Of a DNA stretch of 64,000 bases, positions 8,365 to 16,831 are shown piece after piece. The stretch lies in assembly GCF_022271435.1 (NCBI RefSeq), contig NZ_JAFIQY010000001.1:577326-641325 (forward strand), given 5' to 3'. The notes under the pieces were generated by a model. That model searched no databases. It was not told the origin of the DNA and saw only the letters and a list, made by a program, of their open reading frames with translations. Within the stretch, counting starts at the first letter, position 1; each line of letters begins with the position of its first letter. Origin of the DNA: Streptomyces monomycini. Its GTDB lineage: Bacteria; Actinomycetota; Actinomycetes; Streptomycetales; Streptomycetaceae. A program made the translations under genes and the position numbers.

Positions 8365-9681
8365 ATGCCCGACACCCACCACGATCAGCGCCAGGCGGCC
8401 GACGGCGGCGCCGGGAGCCGGTTCGCCGGCCGGCTCCGCGAACGGACCACCGTGCTCCGCACCCTCGACCCCGAGGAGCCGCTGGACGACCTGGAGCCGC
8501 TGCGGGCGCTCATCGGTGACGCGCGGGTCGTCGCGCTCGGCGAGAACTCCCATTTCATCGAGGAGTTCGGCCTGGCTCGCGAGCGGGTGCTGCGCTTCCT
8601 CGTACAGCGCTGCGGTTTCACCGCCCTGGCTTTCGAGTTCGGCTTCAGCGAAGGCTTCGCGCTGGACGCGTGGGTCCAAGGGCAGGGCGCCGAGGAGGAC
8701 TTCGCACGGCAGACCGCGGCGGCCATTCCCATCGGGCTGTCGGGGCCGCTGCACTGGCTGCGCCGCTACAACCGGACCGCGACCCTGCCCGTGCGGTTCA
8801 CCGGTGTCGACGTCCCCGCGGCCGGGGGCTCCCTGCTCCCGGCCCTGGCGCCGCTCGCCGCATACCTCCGCGAGGTCGATCCGGACGGCCTGCCGCTCGT
8901 GCAGGACGCCATGAAGACCGCCGAACGGTTCGGCGCCACCTCCATGGCACTCGCCGCACCCGCCTGGTCCCGGCTGGACACCCACGAGCAGGACGCCCTG
9001 AGCGCGACGCTGATCCGCCTGCGTATCAGGCTGCGCGCCATGGAACCGCTGTACGTCGAGCGCGGCGGCCGACGCGGGTACGACATCGCGCTGCGCCGCG
9101 CCGAGGCGGCGTGCCACACCGACCACCAGTTCCGCGCCATGGCCGCGCTGTACGCGGGCGGCGGCTCCCCGGCCGACACCTCGTCCCGTGAGGTGTTCAT
9201 GGCCGACTCGGTCCGGTGGCTCCTGGACCGCTCGGCGCCCGGCACCCGCGTCGTGCTCCCCGCGCACAACGCCCACATCCAGCGGACGACGATCTCCTTC
9301 GACGGCCGCCTCACGGGGCTTCCCATGGGCCTGCACCTGAGCCACGCGCTGGGTGAGGACTACTTCGCCCTCGGCATGACCAGCGTGCGCGGCCGGACCG
9401 CCGAGATGCACCTGGACGAGAACACCGCCTTCGGCTTCCGCGTCGAGGACACCGCGCTCGGCACGCCGGAACCCGGCAGCGTCGAGGCGGCTTTCGAGGA
9501 GGCGGGGCTCGGGTCCGCCATCGGTCTGGCCGGACTGCGGGAGTTGCGGGGCACGGACGGCTCCGGCGGCCCGGACCGCATCCGTATGCAGAGCGGCTAC
9601 GTGCAGACCCCCGTGGCCGAAGCCTTCGACGGCATCCTGAGCGTCCCGGCCTCCACCGTGGTCGACGACCTCGGCCTCTGA
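8365..9681 (+). CDS. Erythromycin esterase family protein
   Basis: 438 aa from ATG 8365. The N-terminal region has the family hallmark ALGENSHFIEEFGLARERVL followed by GFTALAFEFGFSEG. Later blocks include VVLPAHNAHIQ, whose His and the Glu/His of the first motif belong to the EreA/EreB-type active site. Length matches EreA/EreB (about 400-420 aa). The family hydrolyses macrolide lactones, but many actinobacterial members occur in biosynthetic or detoxification loci with other ester substrates. The upstream SDR suggests a paired redox/hydrolysis step. Macrolide resistance is possible but not demonstrated. Confidence 0.82.
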   Translation: MPDTHHDQRQAADGGAGSRFAGRLRERTTVLRTLDPEEPLDDLEPLRALIGDARVVALGENSHFIEEFGLARERVLRFLVQRCGFTALAFEFGFSEGFALDAWVQGQGAEEDFARQTAAAIPIGLSGPLHWLRRYNRTATLPVRFTGVDVPAAGGSLLPALAPLAAYLREVDPDGLPLVQDAMKTAERFGATSMALAAPAWSRLDTHEQDALSATLIRLRIRLRAMEPLYVERGGRRGYDIALRRAEAACHTDHQFRAMAALYAGGGSPADTSSREVFMADSVRWLLDRSAPGTRVVLPAHNAHIQRTTISFDGRLTGLPMGLHLSHALGEDYFALGMTSVRGRTAEMHLDENTAFGFRVEDTALGTPEPGSVEAAFEEAGLGSAIGLAGLRELRGTDGSGGPDRIRMQSGYVQTPVAEAFDGILSVPASTVVDDLGL

Positions 9682-9796
9682 CCGCCGCCCCCGCTCCGGC
9701 CGCCCCGGCCTGCCTCGATGCCGGGACAGCGGCCGGGCGCGGGCGGCACAGTGGAAACCGGTGGCCCGTGCGGGACTTGTCGGGGAGTGAGGCCGT

Positions 9797-11071
9797 ATGA
9801 CGTACCGGCTGGTGATGGCACGTGAGGCACGGAGCCGGCTGAACGCCTTGCGCCGCGACGACGCCCGGGCGGCCCGGCTCGTCGGGGAGGCGGTCACCGC
9901 GCTCCTGGAGCAGGGTACGCGGCTGGGGCCTCCCCTCGTGGTGCCGGTCGGGGCCACTCTGCGGGCGGGCGAGCCGCGGGAGGCCCTGGACTACTGGTAC
10001 CAGCGCCAGCTCTTCCTGCTGCTCAAGGTGCGGCGGGCGGTGGTCGAGGTGGCGGCGTGCCGCCGTCGAATCGACCACCACGCCACCGAGTTGACGAAGC
10101 AGGCCCGGCGGCTGGCCGACCTGGGGGCACGGGCCGCCGCGTCGGGCCGGGCGGACCTCGCGCAGCAGGCGAAGGACCGCTGGACGGCGGTGCGGCACCA
10201 GCAGGTGCTGCTCGGCCAGTCGCGTGCCGACGTCCGCGAGCGGGAGGCCGCTCTGCTCGGGATCAGCCGCCGGGTGCAGAACCAGGTCGACGTCTTCCGG
10301 TCCCGCAGAGCGGGGGTGGAGGCCGTCCAGCAGGCCGGGCGTGCCCAGCAGGGCGTCCACGAGGCGTGCGGCGCGGCGGACGGGGAGGCCGGCGCGGACG
10401 CGGCTTCGTGCGCCGCGGCGGACGGCGCGGTCTCCAGGGCCCGCGCCGTGGCCCGCGACATGGTCGCCGAGGCCGAACGGCTGGAGCGTGCGCTCCAGGA
10501 GCCGCTGGGCGACCGGCCACCGGAGACGGAGCTGTACGAGCTGCGGCTCTGCGCGCTCATGGGCCGGGACCTGCGGGTGCTGTGCACCATCGAGACCGGG
10601 GAGGCCGCCGGGGGCGCCGGAGCCGCCGAGGCCGTGGTGCTGCTCGCCGTGGCCGCGGACCGCGCACCGTGGTGGGAATGGTACGAGTACGCCCTGCCGC
10701 TGGCCCGCGAGCGCCTGGCCAGGCGGAAGTCGGCGGGCCGGGAGCCCGGCGCGGAGGACGAGACCTTCTGCGGCGGCCGGGGCCTCCTCCTCGACTTGTA
10801 CCCCGGCCGGGACGAGGAGCGGCACCGCGGCGCGGCACTGCTCATGGCGCGGAACCGGGGGCGGCGGCTGGCATCGGTACGCCGCCACCGGGGGCTGACG
10901 CAGGAGCAGCTCGCCGTGCGGATGGGTGTTCCGGCCGCGCGGGTGGCGGCGGTCGAGGAGGGCGGACCGGGCAGCGTCGAGGTGCACACCCTCGCGGCCT
11001 ACGTGGCGGCCCTGAGCGGCCGGCTGGAGATCGTCGCGGATTTCGACACGGAGCGGCTGGTGCTGGGCTGA
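9797..11071 (+). CDS. Split HigB/RelE-like domain with PspA-like coiled-coil insert, fused to XRE HTH
   Basis: 424 aa from ATG 9797 behind GTGAGG. Residues 1-55 look like the first half of a HigB/RelE toxin (ARSRLNALRRDDARAARLV ... GTRLGPPLVVPVG). Residues ~62-235 are a long charged coiled coil with the PspA/IM30-type segment AAASGRADLAQQAKDRW. Residues 243-308 resume the toxin fold (ETELYELRL, DLRVLCTIETG, VVLLAVAADRAPWWEW, ALPLARERL). Residues 352-424 are an XRE/HigA-type HTH (RRHRGLTQEQLAVRMGV) with the antitoxin-like tail LSGRLEIVADF. This reads as a self-contained toxin-antitoxin fusion interrupted by a coiled coil. No separate partner gene is present. Function is inferred only. Confidence 0.65.
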   Translation: MTYRLVMAREARSRLNALRRDDARAARLVGEAVTALLEQGTRLGPPLVVPVGATLRAGEPREALDYWYQRQLFLLLKVRRAVVEVAACRRRIDHHATELTKQARRLADLGARAAASGRADLAQQAKDRWTAVRHQQVLLGQSRADVREREAALLGISRRVQNQVDVFRSRRAGVEAVQQAGRAQQGVHEACGAADGEAGADAASCAAADGAVSRARAVARDMVAEAERLERALQEPLGDRPPETELYELRLCALMGRDLRVLCTIETGEAAGGAGAAEAVVLLAVAADRAPWWEWYEYALPLARERLARRKSAGREPGAEDETFCGGRGLLLDLYPGRDEERHRGAALLMARNRGRRLASVRRHRGLTQEQLAVRMGVPAARVAAVEEGGPGSVEVHTLAAYVAALSGRLEIVADFDTERLVLG

Positions 11072-11383
11072 GCCCCCGGACGGCCGTGGGCGGCCTGAGC
11101 GGTTCCCGACGGTACGTCACGGGCCGGATCGGGTGCGTCCGCGTACCGGGGCCGGAGTCCGCGTACCGGCGAACGGGCGCGCCGCGGAGGCGAACGGGCC
11201 GGAGTGTGGCGCCGTGGCCCGTGACGACGGGGCACGGGCGGGCCGAAGCGGGCGGGTTTTACGCCATGACGGGCATCGGAACGCGCCCTTCTGCTTGCTA
11301 TAAACCTGGTGCCGGGCAGAAACGGGCAGGACGATGACCGAACGGAACGCCGTGGAACCGAGGGAACCGAGCAGGAGTGCGCC
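11072..11383 (+). promoter_or_regulatory. 312-bp leader region of the DeoR/polyol operon
   Basis: No gene is seen. The stretch has a direct repeat GTCCGCGTACCGG (11137-11149 and 11158-11170) and, near its end, an AT-rich pocket with TATAAA at 11299-11304 that could be a -10 box about 80 bp before the DeoR start. No convincing -35 is visible at 16-19 bp. The promoter call is tentative. Confidence 0.3.
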
Positions 11384-12145
11384 GTGAGAGCCGAGGAACG
11401 CCAGCACCGCATCCTCGTCCTGGCCCGCCAGGCGGGCCGGGTGGATGTCACGGACGTCGCCGGGGAGTTCGGGGTGGCACGCGAGACCGTCCGGCGGGAC
11501 CTGAGCGAGCTGGAGCGGCGCGGTCTGGTCCGGCGCACCCACGGGGCCGCGTACCCGGTGGAGAGCGCGGGTTTCGAGACGACGCTGGCCCGGCGGGAGA
11601 CCCAGCAGGTGGCGGAGAAGCGGCGGATCGCGGCGGCCGCGGCGCAGCTCGTCGGCGAGGCCGAGACCGTGTTCGTCGACGAGGGGTACACACCGGAGCT
11701 GCTGGCGATGCTGCTGCCCACCGACCGGCCGCTGACGGTGGTGACCTCCTCGCTGCGCACCGCGTCGCTGGTCTCCGCGTCCGACACGACCACCGTGCTG
11801 CTGCTCGGCGGGCGGGTGCGGTCCGGCACCCAGGCGGCGGTGGGTTCCTGGGCCCGGGACATGCTCGCCGGGTTCGTCATCGACCTGGCGTTCCTCGGCG
11901 CGAACGGGGTGTCGCGGGAACACGGCCTGACCACCCCCGACCCGGCCGTCGCCGATGTGAAGGCGCAGGCCGTGCGGTCGTCGCGGCGGCGGGTGCTGAT
12001 CGGGGTGCACAGCAAGTTCGGGGCGAGCAGTTTCTGCAAGTTCGCCGCCGTACGGGACCTGGACACGATCGTCACGGACACCGGGCTGTCCGCGCCTGAG
12101 GCCCACCGGTACACCCTGCTGGGCCCGCAGGTGCTGCGGGTCTGA
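11384..12145 (+). CDS. DeoR/GlpR-family transcriptional repressor of the polyol operon
   Basis: 253 aa from GTG 11384, with AGGAG six bases upstream; the open frame extends further, but the family starts at RAEERQHRILVLARQAG. HTH_DeoR domain at ~5-60 (VDVTDVAGEFGVARETVRRDL). Effector domain with the phosphosugar-binding-type blocks VFVDEGYTPEL, LTVVTSSL and the C-terminal ADVKAQAVRSSRRRVLIGVHSKFG. DeoR proteins sense sugar phosphates and repress adjacent uptake and catabolic genes. It is first in a same-strand cluster with a binding protein, two permeases and a dehydrogenase. Confidence 0.88.
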   Translation: MRAEERQHRILVLARQAGRVDVTDVAGEFGVARETVRRDLSELERRGLVRRTHGAAYPVESAGFETTLARRETQQVAEKRRIAAAAAQLVGEAETVFVDEGYTPELLAMLLPTDRPLTVVTSSLRTASLVSASDTTTVLLLGGRVRSGTQAAVGSWARDMLAGFVIDLAFLGANGVSREHGLTTPDPAVADVKAQAVRSSRRRVLIGVHSKFGASSFCKFAAVRDLDTIVTDTGLSAPEAHRYTLLGPQVLRV

Positions 12146-12230
12146 CGCCGGTACGCGCCACACGCACACCACACGCACCACACGCCGTACACACACCACG
12201 CGCGAGGAGCACACGCCGTCCCGTACAGGC
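12146..12230. repeat. CA-rich low-complexity tract
   Basis: Between the DeoR and binding-protein genes the DNA is a run of CACAC and CACCACACG units (about 12155-12205), giving strong strand asymmetry. It carries no gene and no clear dyad, and lies in what would be the intercistronic leader of the binding protein. Confidence 0.5.
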
Positions 12231-12347
12231 GTGCGCTCCGGGCGCGCGGTCCACCGTGCGCGCGGACCCGCGCCGTCGCGCGCCCCGGGCCGCTCTTTCG
12301 GAGCGTTCCCGGCCTTCCCCCAGCCCCCAGCAGAGAGGTGTCGAGCC

Positions 12348-13757
12348 GTGCGAGCACGATCTCCCGGAAGGACCGGCCGGCCACGGCGGCCCTTCCCCCC
12401 GACCGGACGGCGTGGTCCGCTGGGCCTGGCGGCCGTCGTGACGGCCGTCTCCCTGGCCCTCGGGGGCTGTTACCGGGGCGCCGGTGCCCTGGGCAACGAG
12501 GGCCGGGACACGATCAACGTCCTGATGGTGAACAACCCGCAGATGGCGGACCTGCAACGGCTGACCGCCGAGCACTTCACCAAGAACACCGGCATCAAGG
12601 TGAACTACACCGTGCTGCCCGAGGACGACCTGCGCGACAAGATGAGCCAGGACTTCTCCAGCCAGGCCGGCCAGTACGACGTGGCCAGCCTGAGCAACTA
12701 CGAGACGCCCATCTACGCCCGCAACGGCTGGCTGACCCCGCTCGGCGACCGCGCCGCACGGGACACCGGGTACGACCAGGCGGACCTGCTCGCCCCCGTA
12801 CGGAAGTCGCTGACCGCCGCCGACGGGAAGGTCTACGCGCAGCCGTTCTACGGGGAGTCGTCCTTCCTGATGTACCGCAAGGACGTGCTGCGGGACCTGG
12901 GGCTGACGATGCCCGGGAAACCCACCTGGAAGCAGGTCGCGGCGCTCGCCGCGAAGCTCGACGGCGCGCGCCCGGGCATGAAGGGCATCTGTCTGCGCGG
13001 CCAGCCCGGCTGGGGGCAGCTCGCGGCGCCGCTGACCTCGGTGGTGAACACCTTCGGCGGCACCTGGTTCACCAAGGACTGGCAGGCCCGGGTGAACAGC
13101 CCGGAGTTCACCGCCGCCACCCGCTTCTACGTCGGTCTGCTGCGTACGCACGGGCAGGCGGGCGCCCCGCAGGCCGGGTACACCGAGTGCCTGAACGACA
13201 TGCAGCAGGGCAAGGTCGCCATGTGGTACGACGCGACCGCCGGCGCCGGTTCGCTGGAGAGCGGCGATTCCAAGGTCGCCGGAAAGGTCGGTTACGCGCC
13301 CGCGCCGGTCGAGCGGACCGCGAGCTCGGGCTGGCTCTACACCTGGGCGTGGGGCGTGCAGAAGGCCAGCACCCACCAGGACGCGGCCTGGAAGTTCATC
13401 TCCTGGGCCTCCGGCAAGGACTACGAGCGGCTGGTGGGCGAGCGGCTGGGCTGGTCGAAGGTACCGGCCGGCAAGCGCGCCTCCACCTACCGCGACCCCG
13501 ACTACCTGCGGCACAGCGGGGCGTTCGCCGCCGCGACGAAGAACGCGATCAGCTCGGCCCGGCCCGACGACCCGGGGGTGCAGCCGCGGCCCGCGCCCGG
13601 CATCCAGTTCGTCGGCATCCCCGAGTTCTCGGACCTGGGCACCAAGGTCTCCCACGAGGTCAGCTCGGCGATCGCGGGACGGCAGAGCGTCTCCGAGGCG
13701 CTCGACAAGAGCCAGCGGCTGGCAGAGGAGGTGGCCCGTGCCTACCAAGAGCGTTGA
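12348..13757 (+). CDS. Polyol/sugar ABC transporter lipoprotein binding protein (SmoE-like)
   Basis: 469 aa from GTG 12348 with GAGAGG upstream. An Arg-rich n-region and hydrophobic core end in the lipobox LALGGC (Cys41), so it is exported and lipid-anchored. The mature part is a family 1 extracellular solute-binding protein: INVLMVNNPQMADLQRLT, YDVASLSNYETPIYARNGWL, FYGESSFLMYRKDVL, and DMQQGKVAMWYDATAG. The pattern and the dehydrogenase partner resemble sorbitol/mannitol binding proteins (SmoE/MtlE). The last 20 bases overlap the first permease gene. Confidence 0.87.
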   Translation: MRARSPGRTGRPRRPFPPTGRRGPLGLAAVVTAVSLALGGCYRGAGALGNEGRDTINVLMVNNPQMADLQRLTAEHFTKNTGIKVNYTVLPEDDLRDKMSQDFSSQAGQYDVASLSNYETPIYARNGWLTPLGDRAARDTGYDQADLLAPVRKSLTAADGKVYAQPFYGESSFLMYRKDVLRDLGLTMPGKPTWKQVAALAAKLDGARPGMKGICLRGQPGWGQLAAPLTSVVNTFGGTWFTKDWQARVNSPEFTAATRFYVGLLRTHGQAGAPQAGYTECLNDMQQGKVAMWYDATAGAGSLESGDSKVAGKVGYAPAPVERTASSGWLYTWAWGVQKASTHQDAAWKFISWASGKDYERLVGERLGWSKVPAGKRASTYRDPDYLRHSGAFAAATKNAISSARPDDPGVQPRPAPGIQFVGIPEFSDLGTKVSHEVSSAIAGRQSVSEALDKSQRLAEEVARAYQER

Positions 13758-14733
13758 GACGCGCGACGAGCCCGGCGGCCGGAGCGACACCCGGCGGCCG
13801 AGCGGCGCGACACGTTCCCGCGGGGGCGCGGGAACCGCCCGGCGCGCCGCGGGCTGGGCCCGTCGCGCCCCGCTGCTGCCCGCCCTGGTCTTCCTGGTGG
13901 TGGTGACCCAGCTCCCGTTCGTGGCCACCGTCGTCATCTCCTTCACCCGGTGGAACGCGCTGGCCCCCGACAACAAGGGCTTCGCGGCCCTCGACAACTA
14001 CAAGGCCGTCTTCACCGATCCCGCGATGCGCTCGGCCATCTGGACCACGGTCCTGCTGACCGTGACCGTCGTGCTGGTCAGCCTCGTCCTGGGCCTCGGC
14101 CTGGCACTGCTGCTGGACCGGAGGTTCTGGGGCCGCGGTGTCGTCCGTACGATGCTGATCACCCCGTTCCTGGTCGTGCCGGTCGCCGCCGCGCTGCTGT
14201 GGAAGCACGCGCTCTACAACGCCTCGTACGGGCTGATCAACGGCACGCTGACCTGGGTATGGAAGCTGTTCGGCAGCGCCGACCCGCCGCAGCCGGACTG
14301 GATGACCGCCTCACCGCTGGCGGCCGTCGAGGTGTCGCTGATCTGGCAGTGGACGCCGTTCATGATGCTGATCCTGCTGGCCGGGCTGCAGAGCCGGCCC
14401 GCCGACGCGGTCGAGGCGGCCCGGGTCGACGGCGCCTCCGCCTTCGACGTGTTCCGCTACCTCACCCTGCCCCACCTGCGCCGCTACCTGGAGCTGGCCG
14501 CCCTGCTCGGCACCGTCTACGTGGTGCAGAACTTCGACGCGGTGTTCACCATCACCTCGGGCGGCCTGGGCACCGCCAACCTCCCGTACACCATCTACCA
14601 GACCTTCTACCAGGCCCACGACTACGGACGGGCCTCCGCGCAAGGCGTCGTGGTCGTCGTCTGCTCCCTGCTGGTGGCGACGTTCGCGCTGCGCACCGTC
14701 TCGTCCCTGCTCCGTGAGGAGGTCACCCGATGA
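13738..14733 (+). CDS. Sugar ABC transporter permease (MalF/SmoF type)
   Basis: 331 aa from GTG 13738, overlapping the binding-protein gene by 20 bases, which indicates translational coupling. A Pro/Arg-rich cytoplasmic N-terminus is followed by six hydrophobic helices. The EAA loop that docks the ATPase reads EAARVDGASAFDVFRYLTLP near residue 225. It is one half of the membrane channel, with the next gene as the other. No ATP-binding subunit is encoded in the operon; streptomycetes commonly use a shared MsiK-type ATPase for such transporters. Confidence 0.9.
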   Translation: MPTKSVETRDEPGGRSDTRRPSGATRSRGGAGTARRAAGWARRAPLLPALVFLVVVTQLPFVATVVISFTRWNALAPDNKGFAALDNYKAVFTDPAMRSAIWTTVLLTVTVVLVSLVLGLGLALLLDRRFWGRGVVRTMLITPFLVVPVAAALLWKHALYNASYGLINGTLTWVWKLFGSADPPQPDWMTASPLAAVEVSLIWQWTPFMMLILLAGLQSRPADAVEAARVDGASAFDVFRYLTLPHLRRYLELAALLGTVYVVQNFDAVFTITSGGLGTANLPYTIYQTFYQAHDYGRASAQGVVVVVCSLLVATFALRTVSSLLREEVTR

Positions 14734-15596
14734 GCGCGAGCACGGTACGGGGTGTCGCGCCCGCCGAACGGCGACGGCGGCGCACCGGAAGTCTGCTGGG
14801 CCTGGCGGCCTGGCTCTGCGGCATCGCCTTCTTCCTGCCGGTGGCGTGGATGGTGCTCACCTCCTTCCACAGCGAGACGGACGCGGCGGCCAACCCGCCG
14901 AGCGTCGGCGCCGGGCTGACGCTGCACGGCTACCGCGAGTTCTTCGGGGCGGGCACCGGCATCAGCCCCTGGCCGCCGCTGATCAACTCGCTGACGGCCT
15001 CGGTCGCCTCCACCCTGCTGGTGCTGGCGCTCGCCGTCCCGGCGGCGTACGCGCTCTCCATCAAGCCGGTGCGCAAGTGGAGCGACGTCCTGTTCTTCTT
15101 CCTGTCCACCAAGATGCTGCCGCTGGTGGCCGGGCTGCTGCCGGTCTACCTGATCGCGCAGAACACCCGGATGCTGGACAGCATCTGGCTGCTCGTCATC
15201 CTCTACACCTCGATGAACCTGCCGATCGCGGTGTGGATGATGCGGTCCTTCCTGGCCGAGGTGCCGGTGGAGATGCTGGAGGCGGCCTCCATCGACGGTG
15301 CCGGGCTGCCGACGACGCTGGTGCGCATCGTCGCGCCGGTCGCGCTGCCCGGCATCGCGGCCACCGCGCTGATCTCGTTCATCTTCAGCTGGAACGAGCT
15401 GCTGTTCGCCCGGGTGCTCACCGGCATCGTCGCCGGGACCTCACCGGTCTTCCTGACCGGGTTCGTGACCAGCCAGGGCCTGTTCCTGGCCAAGGTGTGC
15501 GCCGCCGCCACCGTGATCTCCCTGCCGGTGCTCGCCGCCGGATTCGCCGCCCAGGACAAGCTCGTCCAGGGCCTCTCGCTAGGAGCCGTGAAATGA
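14730..15596 (+). CDS. Sugar ABC transporter permease (MalG/SmoG type)
   Basis: 288 aa, starting in an ATGA overlap with the upstream permease. Six transmembrane segments; first helix LCGIAFFLPVAWMVLTSFHS, which is typical of the MalG half. EAA motif EAASIDGAGLPTTLVRIVAP. It pairs with the preceding permease to form the channel. Its stop overlaps the dehydrogenase start (ATGA), so the whole run is one transcript. Confidence 0.9.
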   Translation: MSASTVRGVAPAERRRRRTGSLLGLAAWLCGIAFFLPVAWMVLTSFHSETDAAANPPSVGAGLTLHGYREFFGAGTGISPWPPLINSLTASVASTLLVLALAVPAAYALSIKPVRKWSDVLFFFLSTKMLPLVAGLLPVYLIAQNTRMLDSIWLLVILYTSMNLPIAVWMMRSFLAEVPVEMLEAASIDGAGLPTTLVRIVAPVALPGIAATALISFIFSWNELLFARVLTGIVAGTSPVFLTGFVTSQGLFLAKVCAAATVISLPVLAAGFAAQDKLVQGLSLGAVK

Positions 15597-16585
15597 AGGC
15601 CGCAGTCATCAGCGCCCCGGGCCGGGTCGAGGTCACCACCGTCGCCGATCCGGCGCCCGGGCCGCGGGAAGTCGTCGTGGACGTCGCGGGCTGCGGGCTG
15701 TGCGGTACCGATCTGCACATCCTCCAGGGCGAGTTCGCGCCGATGCTGCCCGTGGTGCCCGGACACGAGTTCGCCGGCACGGTCGTCGCCACCGGGGCTG
15801 AGGTCACCGGGCTGACCGAGGGCGACCGGGTCGCCGTCGACCCCTCCCTGTACTGCTACGCGTGCCACTACTGCCGTATCGGCCGCAACAACCTGTGCGA
15901 ACGGTGGGCCGCCATCGGGGTGACCACGGCCGGCGGTGCCGCCGAGTTCGCCGTCGCGCCGGCTGCGAACTGCGTCAGGCTGCCCGAGCACGTACGGACC
16001 GAGGACGCGGCGCTCATCGAGCCGCTGTCCTGCGCCGTACGAGGCTACGACATCCTGCGCTCGCAGCAGCTCGGCACCCATGTGCTGATCTACGGGTCCG
16101 GCACGATGGGGCTGATGATGCTCGAACTCGCCAAGCGCACCGGGGCGGCGGGCGTCGACGTCGTCGACGTCAATCCGCAGCGGCTGGCCACCGCGCGGCA
16201 GCTGGGCTGCGGCAACGCGGCGGCCTCCGCAGACGAGCTGGACCGGCCGCGCGGCTGGGACGTGGTCATCGACGCCACCGGCAACGAGCGCGCCATCCAG
16301 GACGCGCTGGGCCGCGTCGGCAAGGGCGGTACGTTCCTCCAGTTCGGTGTCTCCGACTACGCGGCGCGCGCCGTGATCGAGCCGTACCGGATCTACAACC
16401 AGGAGATCACCATCACCGGTTCGATGGCGGTCCTGCACAGCTACGAACGGGCCGCCGAGCTCTTCGCCGCGGGCGTCCTGGCCCCGGAGGTCTTCATCAG
16501 CGACCGGCTGCCGCTGGACCGGTACGCGGAAGCGCTGGACCGCTTCAAGGCGGGGCAGGGACGGAAGATCCTGGTCACTCCCTGA
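15593..16585 (+). CDS. Zinc-dependent polyol/alcohol dehydrogenase
   Basis: 330 aa from ATG 15593 (ATGA overlap with the permease). Medium-chain dehydrogenase: catalytic zinc ligands Cys37 and His58-Glu59 (GHEF); four structural-zinc cysteines (88, 91, 94, 102 in CYACHYC...C); Rossmann motif YGSGTMGLM. Position behind a polyol transporter suggests it oxidises the imported polyol (for example sorbitol or arabinitol) with NAD+, as SorD-type enzymes do. Exact substrate unknown. The 3' end lies inside a 17-bp tandem repeat. Confidence 0.88.
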   Translation: MKAAVISAPGRVEVTTVADPAPGPREVVVDVAGCGLCGTDLHILQGEFAPMLPVVPGHEFAGTVVATGAEVTGLTEGDRVAVDPSLYCYACHYCRIGRNNLCERWAAIGVTTAGGAAEFAVAPAANCVRLPEHVRTEDAALIEPLSCAVRGYDILRSQQLGTHVLIYGSGTMGLMMLELAKRTGAAGVDVVDVNPQRLATARQLGCGNAAASADELDRPRGWDVVIDATGNERAIQDALGRVGKGGTFLQFGVSDYAARAVIEPYRIYNQEITITGSMAVLHSYERAAELFAAGVLAPEVFISDRLPLDRYAEALDRFKAGQGRKILVTP

Positions 16586-16638
16586 TCCTGGTCGTGCCCT
16601 GATCCTGGCCACGTTCTGAACCTGGTCACGCCCTGATC
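16571..16638 (+). repeat. Four tandem 17-bp repeats across the dehydrogenase stop codon
   Basis: Units 16571-16587, 16588-16604, 16605-16621 and 16622-16638 share the pattern CTGGTCACGCCCTGATC; copies 1, 2 and 4 are close and copy 3 has more changes. The first unit contains the TGA stop (16583-16585) of the dehydrogenase gene. Because 17 is not a multiple of three, gain or loss of a unit only affects sequence after the stop. Confidence 0.85.
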
Positions 16639-16656
16639 CGGGGCCGGCCGGCGCGC

Positions 16657-16677
16657 GGGGCCCCTCGCCGGGGCCCC
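16657..16677 (+). terminator. Hairpin terminator of the polyol operon
   Basis: GGGGCCCC (16657-16664) and GGGGCCCC (16670-16677) flank a 5-nt loop. Each arm is itself palindromic, so they pair perfectly. It is 72 bp after the dehydrogenase stop and before the next operon; no T-run follows. Confidence 0.55.
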
Positions 16678-16831
16678 GGAGCGGGCCAACCGGGGGATTG
16701 ACGGGGGCCGATCACCGTCGGCGCGCACGTCCTGAAGCTCGGGGTGCGAATGGTGTTGGAGCCTGGACGCGAGGCCGGGACCATGGGGCCCTGCCGACCG
16801 ATCCGTACGGCACGCGGACGAGAGGACGCCG

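Noticed and set aside
8365..9681. Calling the esterase a macrolide resistance gene (ereA/ereB)
   Set aside because: Family membership is clear but many actinobacterial members act on other substrates; no symbol is justified.
16613..16640. Tandem repeat as a regulator-binding array for the next operon
   Set aside because: Units are direct repeats without internal dyads, overlap the preceding stop codon and lie almost 200 bp from the next start with a hairpin between.
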